In this document: in pieces, positions 15,152-23,113 of the stretch
How positions within the stretch are numbered: the first letter of the stretch is position 1
Layout: every line of letters begins with the position of its first letter
Assembly: GCF_014205275.1 (NCBI RefSeq)
Contig: NZ_JACHND010000001.1
Location: 6,944,001 to 7,008,000, forward strand
Length of the DNA: 64,000 nt
Reading direction: 5' to 3'
Source of the DNA: Sphaerisporangium siamense
GTDB lineage: Bacteria > Actinomycetota > Actinomycetes > Streptosporangiales > Streptosporangiaceae
Program-made: the position numbers and the translations under genes
Notes under the pieces: model-generated
Databases searched by the model: none
Told to the model about the DNA's origin: nothing
Seen by the model: only the letters and a program-made list of their open reading frames with translations

Positions 15152-15352
15152 GCATCGGCCGGGCGAGTCGCCAGAACGCCGCACATCGGCCCGGCAGAGC
15201 CGGTGGATCGCACATAGGCCAGGTAAGGCCGACGGATCGGGCATCGGCCGGGTGAAACCGGTAAATCGCGCATCAGCCGGTTGAGCAGCCATAAGATGGC
15301 GCATCGGCCAGGTAGAGCGGGTGCGACACGCGTCGGCTCGGTGGCGCGCCGG
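15152..15352. repeat. Degenerate 29/31-bp tandem repeat between bldD and the HEPN gene
   Basis: Seven diverged copies of a unit starting GCATCGGCCRGGY occur at about 15152, 15183, 15212, 15241, 15270, 15301 and 15330, with spacing 31, 29, 29, 29, 31 and 29 bp. Only the 5' half of each unit is well kept. No gene is convincing anywhere in 14769-15475: frames are open by composition but show no family pattern. The array does not behave like CRISPR, because units diverge along their whole length and there are no constant repeats with unique spacers. Confidence 0.6.
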
Positions 15353-15475
15353 TGCGTCTCGCCTGGGCAGGTTGGATCGACCACCCGGCGGGATCGTGGC
15401 ACACGGCAGGGTGGGATCGGCGACCCGGGGGCGGGTGTGGGCCGACGGCGCGATGAGGGCGCTGGGCGGGGTGGG

Positions 15476-15916
15476 TCAGCCGGCCATCGGGGTGTTCACC
15501 GGGATGGTGGCCTGGCCGGGGACGCCGAGGATGTCCTCGACGACGGCCACGAAGGTGCGGGCCTCGGCGAGCAACTCGTCGGACTCCGGGGCCGACACCA
15601 CGCGCACCATGCCGGCCTCGGCCATGGCCCGCTTGCGCGCCGTCTCGGCGAAGTAGGCCGCCCACTGCGCCAGCTTGGGCTCGGCCTCCGGTAACAACTC
15701 CCACGCGCTGCGCAACCGGCGTCTTCGCCCGTCCATGGGCCGCGGGAGCGCCGCGAGGATCGCGGCCGCCGCGCGCAGCGCCGCGAGGTGGGCCGAGACG
15801 TACCCCTCGGCGGGGGTGCGGGACGCCGCCGAGTCGGCCAGGCACGCGTGCGCGTCGGCGAGGTGCGCGCGCACCGTCTGGGAGACCCGGGGACCTTCTC
15901 CGGACTGTCGAGTCAT
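15476..15916 (-). CDS. SAV_6107-family HEPN-domain protein
   Basis: 146 residues, almost all helical: VSQTVRAHLADAHACLADSA, YVSAHLAALRAAAAILAALP, then SAWELLPEAEPKLAQWAAYFAETARKRAMAEAG. This is the pattern of the actinobacterial SAV_6107-like HEPN family. HEPN domains are often RNases or nucleotide-binding modules; a canonical Rx4-6H active site is not obvious, so activity is unknown. An excellent AAGGAGG ribosome site precedes the ATG at 15916, which rules out the 265-residue extension of the same frame. A promoter with two SOS boxes lies about 260 bp upstream on the same strand. Confidence 0.8.
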   Translation of the reverse strand: MTRQSGEGPRVSQTVRAHLADAHACLADSAASRTPAEGYVSAHLAALRAAAAILAALPRPMDGRRRRLRSAWELLPEAEPKLAQWAAYFAETARKRAMAEAGMVRVVSAPESDELLAEARTFVAVVEDILGVPGQATIPVNTPMAG

Positions 15917-16178
15917 GCCAACCCTCCTTGGGTCATGGCCTCGGCGGTGACCGCCGGTGATAACACCGTCGCAGATGCCACCGACAATTCCGATGGTCTG
16001 CTGGTAGGGGTCACGTGGCAGGCTCGTCCCTCGCTCTCTCGGCCCGGCTCGCCGCCCGGGGCCGGACGAGGAGCTTCCCCTCTCCCCGTCCGGCCGTCGC
16101 GTCTCGCCGGCGGGGCCGCCGCCATGGACGGCGGCCCGCCGGAGGTGAGGGCAGGCCGCGAGTCCCGCCCCCACTGTG

Positions 16179-16233
16179 TCGAACATAAATTCGATGATGA
16201 GCGATGTCAAGCATCTCACGAACAAAGGTTCGA
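16179..16233 (-). promoter_or_regulatory. SOS-type promoter with two LexA boxes
   Basis: Two near-perfect copies of the actinobacterial SOS box TCGAAC-N4-GTTCGA lie at 16179-16194 (one mismatch) and 16218-16233 (one mismatch). On the minus strand a consensus promoter overlaps them: -35 TTGACA (16210-16205), 17-bp spacer, -10 TATGTT (16187-16182), the -10 lying inside the first box. It reads toward the HEPN gene. The roughly 255-bp stretch between it and the HEPN start (15917-16171) shows no convincing gene. LexA should repress it and DNA damage should release it (inference from known SOS logic). Confidence 0.8.
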
Positions 16234-16349
16234 TCATGGCGTCAACCTGCGCCCGAGCACGGGCCTCTGACACGAAACCGCACGTGACGGCGGGTGGCGC
16301 CCAGGGACGAGGGGCGGGAGAAGGGGCTGGATCCTGGGGCCGGACATGA

Positions 16350-16384
16350 CGAAGGCCGCGGCGTCGTGACGCGCGCGGCCTTCG
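16350..16384 (-). terminator. Terminator hairpin of the L,D-transpeptidase gene
   Basis: A perfect 11-bp inverted repeat (CGAAGGCCGCG / CGCGGCCTTCG) with a 13-nt loop lies 16-50 bp beyond the stop codon of the minus-strand L,D-transpeptidase gene. There is no strong U-tract. The remainder of 16234-16349 holds nothing recognisable. Confidence 0.7.
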
Positions 16385-16399
16385 AACAGAGCAACCGGA

Positions 16400-17221
16400 T
16401 CAGCGCCGGAACTTGCCCCTCACGTGGACGGGCACCCCGGTGCCGAGCATCGAGGGCAGGGCCTGCGCGACGTGCATCGGCAGGCGCACGCACCCGTGGG
16501 AGGCGGGGTAGAGCGGCACCGAGAGCGCGCCGTGCAGCGCGATGCCGCCGTTGAAGAAGATCGGGTTGTAGAGCTGCCCGAGGTAGGACTTGTGCCAGCC
16601 CGAACGCCGCCACGTGGTCTTGTAGTCGCCGGTCGGGGTCCTGGCGTCGCCGCAGAACTTCTGCACCTTGCCCTGCCAGGTCGCCGTCTCGCAGTAGGGG
16701 ATGCCGCTGCCCGAGGAGACGTGGGTGATCAACCGCACCTGACCGGACCGGTACAGGACGGCGATCTGCCGGGTGAGGTCGACCTCGACCCGGTCGGGCT
16801 TGCCCCGCGGCACGAGCACCCGCGGCGGCCTCGGGTCCTCCAGGGCCCGCCAGGTGCGCGAGGTGATCGTGCTCGTGGGCGTGATGCCCTGGACCTTCTG
16901 GAACGCCCAGACGGCGGACTGTGTGGTGCCTCCGTACCGTGCGTCGATCTTGCCGGGCGCGTAGCCGAGCTCCCGCAGGCGGCTCTGCAACTGCTTGACG
17001 GCGGCGCCCTTGGCGCCGATCTTCAGCCGGACGTTCGGCGCCGTGAACGGCGCGACCGCGACCTCCCGGCCGACCGGCGTCGCGTGGATCTCGACCGTCG
17101 CGCCCCGGGCGCCGGCTCCCCCTGCCGGCGCCGCGTAGTGGATTCCCGTCCCGAGGCCCGAGACGAGCACGGCTCCCGCGGTCAGCACCGCCGCGGCGGC
17201 GAGCCGCCTACCAACCCCCAT
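16400..17221 (-). CDS. Secreted L,D-transpeptidase with peptidoglycan-binding domain
   Basis: Forms 3-3 cross-links or otherwise remodels peptidoglycan outside the membrane. The 273 residues begin with a signal-anchor (basic GVGRR then AAAAVLTAGAVLVSGLGTGI). A PG_binding_1 domain follows (VRLKIGAKGAAVKQLQSRLRELGY...AVWAFQKVQGI, about residues 75-130). The C-terminal YkuD catalytic domain holds ALHGALSVPLYPASHGCVRLP, the H...SHGC(V)R active site with catalytic cysteine. ATG at 17221 is preceded by AAGGGGAG; the longer upstream frame is unlikely. Monocistronic, followed by a hairpin terminator. Confidence 0.92.
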   Translation of the reverse strand: MGVGRRLAAAAVLTAGAVLVSGLGTGIHYAAPAGGAGARGATVEIHATPVGREVAVAPFTAPNVRLKIGAKGAAVKQLQSRLRELGYAPGKIDARYGGTTQSAVWAFQKVQGITPTSTITSRTWRALEDPRPPRVLVPRGKPDRVEVDLTRQIAVLYRSGQVRLITHVSSGSGIPYCETATWQGKVQKFCGDARTPTGDYKTTWRRSGWHKSYLGQLYNPIFFNGGIALHGALSVPLYPASHGCVRLPMHVAQALPSMLGTGVPVHVRGKFRR

Positions 17222-17289
17222 GTCAAAACTCCCCTTCGGTAACGCCATGTACAGATCACGGACATTAGCGCAAGGATCAAGCTCACCCA

Positions 17290-17302
17290 CCGTGAGTCAC
17301 GG
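17290..17302. promoter_or_regulatory. Perfect 13-bp palindrome in a divergent promoter region
   Basis: CCGTGA-G-TCACGG sits between the divergent L,D-transpeptidase (start 17221) and YbaK (start 17350) genes, about 70 and 50 bp from each start. The position suits an operator acting on either gene. The regulator is unknown. Confidence 0.35.
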
Positions 17303-17349
17303 AGATGTAATCAATGGCTCAACCGGGTCAACATGCTTAGAGTGGTCCG

Positions 17350-17826
17350 GTGCCAGAAAAGTTGCATCCGAGCGTCCAGAAGGTGACCGTCGCTCTGCGC
17401 GAGGCCGGCGCGACCGGCGAGGTGGTCGTGCTGGAGGATGCCGCGCCCACGGCCGTGACCGCCGCCGCCCAGCTCGGCTGCGAGGTCGGGGCCATCGCCA
17501 ACAGCCTGATCTTCGACGCCGACGGCGAGCCTCTGCTGGTGCTGACCAGCGGCGCGCACCGGGTGGACACGGGTTTGATCGCCCGGCTGGTGGGCGTGGC
17601 CAAGGTCAAGAGGGCCACGCCGGAGTTCGTGAAGGCGGCGACCGGGCAGACCATCGGCGGCGTGGCCCCGGTCGGGCACCCGGCGCCGATCCGCACGCTG
17701 GTGGACACCTGGCTCGGCAAGCACGAGGTGGTGTGGGCCGCGGCCGGTCACGCGCACACGGTCTTCCCGACCACGTTCGACGAGCTCGTGCGCATCACGG
17801 GCGGCAGCGCGGCCGACGTCGAGTAG
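17350..17826 (+). CDS. YbaK/EbsC-family aminoacyl-tRNA deacylase
   Basis: Predicted trans-editing protein that hydrolyses mischarged aminoacyl-tRNA (Cys-tRNAPro in the best-known members). The 158 residues contain CEVGAIANSLIF (conserved lysine/asparagine region of the family, here with N), VLTSGAHRVDT, KVKRATPEFVKAATGQTIGGVAPVGHP (the G.viGGVsP.G signature) and VWAAAGHAHTVFPTTFDELV. GTG start; a TAGAGT -10-like hexamer lies 6 bp upstream, so the mRNA may be leaderless. It stands alone between the transpeptidase and the GNAT gene. Confidence 0.88.
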   Translation: MPEKLHPSVQKVTVALREAGATGEVVVLEDAAPTAVTAAAQLGCEVGAIANSLIFDADGEPLLVLTSGAHRVDTGLIARLVGVAKVKRATPEFVKAATGQTIGGVAPVGHPAPIRTLVDTWLGKHEVVWAAAGHAHTVFPTTFDELVRITGGSAADVE

Positions 17827-17963
17827 GCGGGCCGGTCCCACATCGCCCTCGGCCGCCCGGTACGCCGGATTCCCTCGCCGCCCGGTACGCCGGGTTAACA
17901 CCCTGAAGATCGCTCTGATCGGGTTCGGCCGTGCCTCCGCAGGGTGCTGCTAGTGTGCGACGA

Positions 17964-18545
17964 GTGATCGAACTGCGACGCGCCGGTGCCGCGGAGTTCA
18001 CCGCCGAGCTGGACACGGTGATCCGGATCTACACGGCGGCGATGCGCCCTCCGCCCGAGCAGCTGGCGGGCCGGCAGGGCATCATGCGCAACCACGCCAC
18101 CTTCCCGGACTTCACCTGCCTGTTCGCCGAGACCTACGACGGCGCGGTGGCCGGCTTCGGGTACGGCTTCCACGGCGCGCCGGGACAGTGGTGGCACGAC
18201 GTCGTACGCCGGGGCCTGGAGGACCGCGAGGGCGCCGCCGTCGCGGCCGCGTGGTTCGAGGACGCCCTGGAGATCGCGGAGATCCACGTGCACCCCGGCT
18301 ACCAGGGCAAGGGCATCGGGCGGCGGCTCGTGCGCGGCCTGTGCGAGGGCCGGCGCGAGCGCACCGCCGTGCTGTCCACCCACGACCGTCCGACGGCGGC
18401 GCGCCACCTGTACCGGACGCTGGGCTTCGTCGACCTGATGGAGATGTTCGTCTTCCCCGGCGGCTACGAGCACTACGCGATCGTGGGCAGCACGCTGCCG
18501 CTGCGCGCGGCGGACCCGGCCGCCGCGCGCCCCGGCCGGGGTTAG
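17964..18545 (+). CDS. GNAT-family N-acetyltransferase
   Basis: Acetyl-CoA-dependent N-acetyltransferase of unknown substrate, 193 residues. The core is [26 protein letters not shown] (motif A, acetyl-CoA pyrophosphate loop Q/G-x-G-x-G/R) followed by [26 protein letters not shown] (motif B). The GTG at 17964 is favoured because homology starts at IELRRAG and a TAGTGT -10 hexamer lies just upstream, implying a leaderless message. Its stop overlaps the convergent metF stop by 4 bp. Confidence 0.85.
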   Translation: MIELRRAGAAEFTAELDTVIRIYTAAMRPPPEQLAGRQGIMRNHATFPDFTCLFAETYDGAVAGFGYGFHGAPGQWWHDVVRRGLEDREGAAVAAAWFEDALEIAEIHVHPGYQGKGIGRRLVRGLCEGRRERTAVLSTHDRPTAARHLYRTLGFVDLMEMFVFPGGYEHYAIVGSTLPLRAADPAAARPGRG

Positions 18546-19474
18546 CCGGCCTTCGCGACGGCGGGCTCGGGGGACAGCGCCTGGTAGACCTCGCGGGTCG
18601 CACTGGACTTGTTGAAGGTGATGAAGTGGATGCCGGGCGCGCCCTCGTCGAGCAGGGTCTGGCACAGCTCGGCGGCGTGCTCGATGCCGACGCGGCGCAC
18701 GTCGGCGGGGTCGCCGGCGACGGCCTCGAAGCGCGCGGCGACCTCGGGCGGGAACGGCGCGCCGGACAGCTTCTCCGACCTGGCGATGGTGCTCATCTGG
18801 GTGACGGGCATGATGCCCGGGATGATCGGCGTGTCGCAGCCGCGGGCCGCGACGCGGTCGCGCAGCCGCAGGTAGTCCTCGGCGCGGAAGAACATCTGGG
18901 TGATGGCGTAGTCGGCCCCGGCCCGGCACTTGCGCACGAAGTACTCGGTGTCGGACTCGATGGAGGGCGACCTCGGGTGGCGGTAGGGGAAGGCGGCCAC
19001 GCCGACGCAGAAGTCCCCGGCCTGGCGGATCAGGCGCACCAGGTCCTCGGCGTACGCGACGCCCTCGGGGTGCTTGATCCACTCGGCCAGCGGGTCGGTG
19101 CCGGGCGGGTCGCCGCGGACGGCGAGGATGTTGCGCACGCCCGCCCCGGCGAACCTGCCGATCAGGTGGCGCAGCTCGCGCAGCGAGTGGTCGACGGCGG
19201 TGAAGTGGGCGACGGGCGTGAGCGTGGTCTCGTGCGCGATGCGCTCGACGGCGTCGACCGTGCGGTCCCTGCTGGACCCGCCCGCGCCGTAGGTGACGGA
19301 CACGAAGGTCGGGCGCAGGGCCTCCAGCTCGCGGATCGCGCGCCAGAGCTGCCGCTCCCCCTCGTCGGTCTTGGGGGGCATGAACTCGAAAGAGAACGAC
19401 CGGCCACCGGCGGCGAGCAGATCTCTGACGGTGGGCACGCGGTCAGGGCGGACGGAAGGACGACCCAGAGACAT
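18542..19474 (-). CDS. metF: 5,10-methylenetetrahydrofolate reductase
   Basis: Reduces methylene-THF to methyl-THF, the methyl donor for methionine synthesis. The 310 residues start [20 protein letters not shown], then [13 protein letters not shown] (active-site glutamate), [42 protein letters not shown] and [17 protein letters not shown] -10-like hexamer 7 bp before the ATG suggests a leaderless message. It is divergent from the polyprenyl synthase. Confidence 0.96.
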   Translation of the reverse strand: MSLGRPSVRPDRVPTVRDLLAAGGRSFSFEFMPPKTDEGERQLWRAIRELEALRPTFVSVTYGAGGSSRDRTVDAVERIAHETTLTPVAHFTAVDHSLRELRHLIGRFAGAGVRNILAVRGDPPGTDPLAEWIKHPEGVAYAEDLVRLIRQAGDFCVGVAAFPYRHPRSPSIESDTEYFVRKCRAGADYAITQMFFRAEDYLRLRDRVAARGCDTPIIPGIMPVTQMSTIARSEKLSGAPFPPEVAARFEAVAGDPADVRRVGIEHAAELCQTLLDEGAPGIHFITFNKSSATREVYQALSPEPAVAKAG

Positions 19475-19584
19475 GGGTCCAAGGCTACAGGTCCGGCCCG
19501 GTGCGGACCCCGTGCGAACGTGCGGTTCCCGCAAGTGAGGGGCGGGTAATCAGTACGTCAGCAAGCGACCACTAATCTCGGAGC

Positions 19585-20649
19585 ATGACCCCTTCCTTCC
19601 AGTGGGACTCCTTTCGCACCGAGGTGGACCGCAGGCTGCGGGCGTTCGTGGAGCGGCAGCGGCCTCTGGTCGGCGGCCCCGACCTCGCTCCCCTGCTGAC
19701 CGCGGCGGAGGACTTCCTGGCCGGCGGCAAGCGGCTGCGTCCCGCGTTCTGTTACTGGGGGTGGCGCGGGGCGGGCGGAGAGGACGGCCCCGAGATCTGC
19801 GCCGCCGCCGCGTCGCTGGAGTTGCTCCAGGCCAGCGCCTTGATCCATGACGACGTGATGGATTCCAGCGACCTGCGCAGAGGCAGGCCCTCCGCGCACA
19901 AGCGGTTCGAGGCGATGCACGAGGAGGCCGGATGGCGCGGCTCCCCTGCCAGGTTCGGCGAGGGGGCCGCCGTCCTGCTCGGCAGCCTGCTGCTGGTCTG
20001 GTCGAGCGAGATGTGGCGGGCCAGCGGCCTGCCCGCCGAGGCACTGGCCGCCGCCGAGCCCGTTCACGACCTCATGCGGACCGAGCTGATGTGCGGTCAG
20101 TACCTGGACCTCCTCGAACAGGCGCACGGCGAGAGCACCTTCGAGAGCGCTTTGCGCGTGGCGCTGCACAAGAGCGGCAAGTACTCCGTCGAGCAGCCCC
20201 TGCGGCTCGGCCTGGTGCTCGCCGCCCGCCGGCAGGAGCCCTGGATCGACCGGCTGTGCGTGCAGTACGGGCACAAGGTCGGCATCGCCTTCCAGCTGCG
20301 CGACGACATCCTCGGCGTCTTCGGCAACCCGGCCGAGACCGGCAAGCCCGCGGGCGACGACCTGCGCGAGGGCAAGCGCACCATGCTGATCGCGCGCACC
20401 CTGTCGGCGGCCTCCGAGCGCCAGGCCGCCGACGTGCGGCGCCTGCTCGGCGACCCCGCCCTGGACCAGGAGGGCGTCGGGCGGCTGCGGGCGATCATCG
20501 AGGACACCGGGGCGCTCGCGGCCGGCGAGGAGATGATCAAGCGGTACCTCGACGACGCGCTGAGCTCGCTGGAGCGCGCGCCGATCACGCCCGAGGCGCG
20601 GCGGGCCCTGGAGGAGCTGGCCGTCGCCGCGACCGCGCGCCGGAGCTGA
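19585..20649 (+). CDS. Polyprenyl (geranylgeranyl-type) diphosphate synthase
   Basis: Trans-isoprenyl diphosphate synthase that condenses isopentenyl diphosphate units for quinones, carotenoids or lipid carriers. The 354 residues carry GGKRLRPAFCYWG, the first aspartate-rich motif ALIHDDVMD followed by RRGRPSAH, and the second region AFQLRDDILGVFG with GKPAGDDLREGKRT. Length and motifs match actinobacterial IdsA/GGPP synthases; product chain length cannot be read safely. A TAATCT -10-like hexamer lies just before the ATG. The metF-idsA-Rv2175c neighbourhood resembles that of Streptomyces and Mycobacterium. Confidence 0.93.
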   Translation: MTPSFQWDSFRTEVDRRLRAFVERQRPLVGGPDLAPLLTAAEDFLAGGKRLRPAFCYWGWRGAGGEDGPEICAAAASLELLQASALIHDDVMDSSDLRRGRPSAHKRFEAMHEEAGWRGSPARFGEGAAVLLGSLLLVWSSEMWRASGLPAEALAAAEPVHDLMRTELMCGQYLDLLEQAHGESTFESALRVALHKSGKYSVEQPLRLGLVLAARRQEPWIDRLCVQYGHKVGIAFQLRDDILGVFGNPAETGKPAGDDLREGKRTMLIARTLSAASERQAADVRRLLGDPALDQEGVGRLRAIIEDTGALAAGEEMIKRYLDDALSSLERAPITPEARRALEELAVAATARRS

Positions 20650-20665
20650 CCCGGGGCCGCGGGCG

Positions 20666-21304
20666 TCAGGGCGCCCGCAGCCGCCGCGCGAACTCCGCCG
20701 CCGCCGCGCCGGGGTCCTCGGCCTCGGTGACGGCCCGCACGACCACCACCCGTGACACGCCGTAGGAGAGCACCTCGTCCAGCGTGTCCAGGCCGATGCC
20801 GCCGATGCCGAACCAGGGGCGTTCCGTGCCCAGCGAGGCCGCGTGCTTCAGCAGGCCGGGCCCGGGCGCGGGACGCCCGGGCTTGGTCGGCGTGGGCCAC
20901 ACCGGCCCGCAGCAGAAGTAGTCGACGCCCGGCTCGACGGCCGCCGCCGACGCCTCGGCGTCGCTGTGCGTGGAGCGCCCGATGACGACGTCCGGCCCGA
21001 GGATGGCGCGCGCCACGGGCACGGGCAGATCGTCCTGCCCGAGGTGGAGCACGTCGGGGCGGGCGGCGTAGGCGATGTCGGCGCGGTCGTTGACCGCCAG
21101 CAGGGCCCCGTGCCTGTCGCAGGCGTCGCGGAACACCTCCAGCAGCGCGAGTTCCTGCCGGGCCTCCAGGCCCTTCTCGCGGAGCTGGACGATGTCCACG
21201 CCGCCGGCGAGCACGGCGTCCAGGAAGTCCTCCAGGTCGCCCTGGCGCCGGCGGCCGTCGGTGCAGAGATAGAGCCGCGCGTCAGAAAGCGAGCGCTTGG
21301 GCAC
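20666..21304 (-). CDS. thiE: Thiamine phosphate synthase
   Basis: Joins the thiazole and pyrimidine halves into thiamine monophosphate. The 212 residues contain [82 protein letters not shown] and [11 protein letters not shown]. The end of the upstream Rv2175c-like gene overlaps its start by 23 bp. It is convergent with the polyprenyl synthase (16 bp between stops). Together with the thiOSG genes 2 kb away it covers the thiazole branch and coupling. Confidence 0.96.
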   Translation of the reverse strand: MPKRSLSDARLYLCTDGRRRQGDLEDFLDAVLAGGVDIVQLREKGLEARQELALLEVFRDACDRHGALLAVNDRADIAYAARPDVLHLGQDDLPVPVARAILGPDVVIGRSTHSDAEASAAAVEPGVDYFCCGPVWPTPTKPGRPAPGPGLLKHAASLGTERPWFGIGGIGLDTLDEVLSYGVSRVVVVRAVTEAEDPGAAAAEFARRLRAP

Positions 21305-21656
21305 GCCGCTTCACCTCGGTGTGCCGGCCCGCGCGGATCGCCTCGACCGGCGCCCCCGGCAGGGAGTCGTCGGGCGTGAACAGCCAGCGCAGGGACTCGA
21401 CGTCGTCGTATCCCGCGTCGGCGAGGACGGTGAGCGTGCCGGGGAGACCCTTCAGCACGTCGTCGCCGGCGATGAAGACCGCCGGCACCTCGGGCTCCGG
21501 GCCGCCCCTGCGGACGCCGAGGAGCTTCTTGTCCTTCAGGAGCTGCTTGGCGCGCCCGGAGCTGAGCCCCAGCCGGACGCCAACCTCCGAGAGGGGGAGC
21601 CATTCCCCTACGAGCTGGTCGGTTTCCCGGTCGATCTGTGCAACAGAAAGCGTCAC
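21282..21656 (-). CDS. Rv2175c-family DNA-binding protein
   Basis: 124-residue helix-turn-helix protein of the family typified by M. tuberculosis Rv2175c, a substrate of the kinase PknL. The HTH is [32 protein letters not shown] (about residues 19-50), followed by [65 protein letters not shown], a strongly family-specific C-terminus. In mycobacteria it lies beside pknL; here a PASTA kinase lies 3.8 kb away on the other side of the thi genes. Confidence 0.9.
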   Translation of the reverse strand: MTLSVAQIDRETDQLVGEWLPLSEVGVRLGLSSGRAKQLLKDKKLLGVRRGGPEPEVPAVFIAGDDVLKGLPGTLTVLADAGYDDVESLRWLFTPDDSLPGAPVEAIRAGRHTEVKRRAQALAF

Positions 21657-21705
21657 GAGTCCACAATTACCACGTCACGGCTGGTCTGAAACACCCCCAC
21701 AGGGG

Positions 21706-22875
21706 TCACAAGCAGTCGCGCAAGGGTATCGATGGGTCTTTCGCCCGATTCACATCGAGCCTTTGCCCCCCCTCGACGATCCGGCGGCCCTGCACCAGGT
21801 CACGCGGCAGGTCGACGGTGAATATCGCGGACAGGCGGTCGTCCTTGGTCAGCCAGAGGGCCGCCCATTTCGGCGCCGACGCGGGGTCGCCGCGCATGAC
21901 CAGCCGGGCCCCGGCGTGGTGGCCGGCGTACTGGAGCATGTGACCGAATTGTTCTGACCAGAAATACGGCACGGGGTCGTAGACGGCGGTCTGGCCGAGC
22001 AGGGTGGCGACGGCGGTCTCCGGGGAGTGCAGCGCGGTGTCCCAGTGCTCGACCCGCAGGCGGCGGCCGAAGCGGCGCGACCACCAGTTGGCGCAGTCGC
22101 CGGCCGCGACGACGCCGTCCAAAGACGTGCGCAGGTGCTCGTCGACGAGGACGCCGTTGTCCAGCGCGACGCCCGACCCGGCGAGCCACCCGACGGCCGG
22201 GCGCACGCCGACGCCGGTCACCACCAGGTCCGCCGGGATCCAGGTGCCGTCCACCAGCGTGAGCCCGCCGGGGTCCACCGAGCCGACCATCACGCCGAGC
22301 CTGAGGGCGATGCCCGCCTCGGCGTACCAGGCCGCGGTGTGGCCGCCGACCTCGGTGCCGAGGGCCACGGCGAGCGGCGAGGCGGCGGCCTCGACGACGG
22401 TCACCTCACAGCCGGCGCGGCGCGCGGCGGTGGCGACCTCGGCGCCGATCCAGCCCGCCCCGACGACCACGACCCGGGCTCCGGGGAGCAGGCGGGCGCG
22501 CAGGTCCAGCGCGTCGTCGATGGTGCGCAAGGTGTGCTGGGGCCCGTCCCCCCTCAGCCGTATCGGGGCGGCGCCGGTGGCGATGACCAGCCCGTCGAAC
22601 TCCAGCTCGCCCTCGGTCGTCTCGACGACGCCCGGGCGCAGGCCCTTGGCGGCCACATTGGTGCGCAGGTCGATGTCCAGGGCCCCGAGGTCGGAGTCCA
22701 CCACGGTCGAGTCCAGGCCCCCGGCGAGCACGGCCTTGGACAACGGCGGCCGATCGTAGGGACGGTGACCCTCGTCGCCCACCAGTGTGACGCGCCCGTG
22801 GTACCCGCGCGCCCGCAGCGCTTCGACACTCCGCACGCCGGCCAGCCCGGCGCCCACTACCACGACATGATTCAC
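21706..22875 (-). CDS. NAD(P)/FAD-dependent ferredoxin reductase-like oxidoreductase
   Basis: Pyridine-nucleotide flavoprotein of the rubredoxin/ferredoxin reductase type, 389 residues. The FAD fold is VVVVGAGLAGVRSVEALR with HRPYDRPPLSK, the NAD fold is ARVVVVGAGWIGAEVATAARRAG, and the second FAD contact is VVAAGDCANW. The C-terminal reductase domain includes PYFWSEQFGHMLQYAG. GTG at 22875 is chosen because homology starts at NHVVVVGAG, and a TACTGT -10 hexamer lies about 8 bp upstream (leaderless). Its electron-accepting partner is not in the window. It is divergent from the TPP-riboswitch thi operon. Confidence 0.88.
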   Translation of the reverse strand: MNHVVVVGAGLAGVRSVEALRARGYHGRVTLVGDEGHRPYDRPPLSKAVLAGGLDSTVVDSDLGALDIDLRTNVAAKGLRPGVVETTEGELEFDGLVIATGAAPIRLRGDGPQHTLRTIDDALDLRARLLPGARVVVVGAGWIGAEVATAARRAGCEVTVVEAAASPLAVALGTEVGGHTAAWYAEAGIALRLGVMVGSVDPGGLTLVDGTWIPADLVVTGVGVRPAVGWLAGSGVALDNGVLVDEHLRTSLDGVVAAGDCANWWSRRFGRRLRVEHWDTALHSPETAVATLLGQTAVYDPVPYFWSEQFGHMLQYAGHHAGARLVMRGDPASAPKWAALWLTKDDRLSAIFTVDLPRDLVQGRRIVEGGQRLDVNRAKDPSIPLRDCL

Positions 22876-23020
22876 AACCCGACAGTAAGCGGCCAGCCGG
22901 GTCACTCGCCAACGGCGATTTGGTAACGAATCGGCTCACTACTCCACACGGTAAGTGATGAGAACACTCAAGCCGGTGCGCACGGCGTACCCCGGCAGGA
23001 ATAGGCTTGGGGCGTCAGAC

Positions 23021-23109
23021 GCGCGGGAGTCCGGCGAGACCGGGCTGAGAGGAGGGCTGGCGGCCCTCGACCGCAAAGACCTGATCCGGATCATGCCGGC
23101 GAAGGGAGC
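23021..23109 (+). promoter_or_regulatory. TPP riboswitch (THI element)
   Basis: Contains the conserved THI-box blocks in order: GGGAGTCCGG, ACCGGGCTGAGAGG, a variable hairpin (GGGCTGGCGGCCC), then ACCTGATCCGGATCATGCCGG and CGAAGGGAG. The last block is also the ribosome site of thiO, five bases before the ATG, so thiamine diphosphate binding should block translation. A TAGGCT hexamer at 23003-23008 may be the -10. No terminator stem is seen. Confidence 0.93.
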
Positions 23110-23113
23110 GAGC

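Noticed and set aside
15152-15352. CRISPR array
   Set aside because: Units of 29-31 bp resemble CRISPR length, but the whole unit varies, there is no constant repeat with unique spacers, and no cas genes are in the window.
15917-16273. N-terminal extension of the HEPN protein to 265 residues
   Set aside because: The extension lies across the SOS boxes and promoter and has no family similarity. The AAGGAGG site directly precedes the ATG at 15916.
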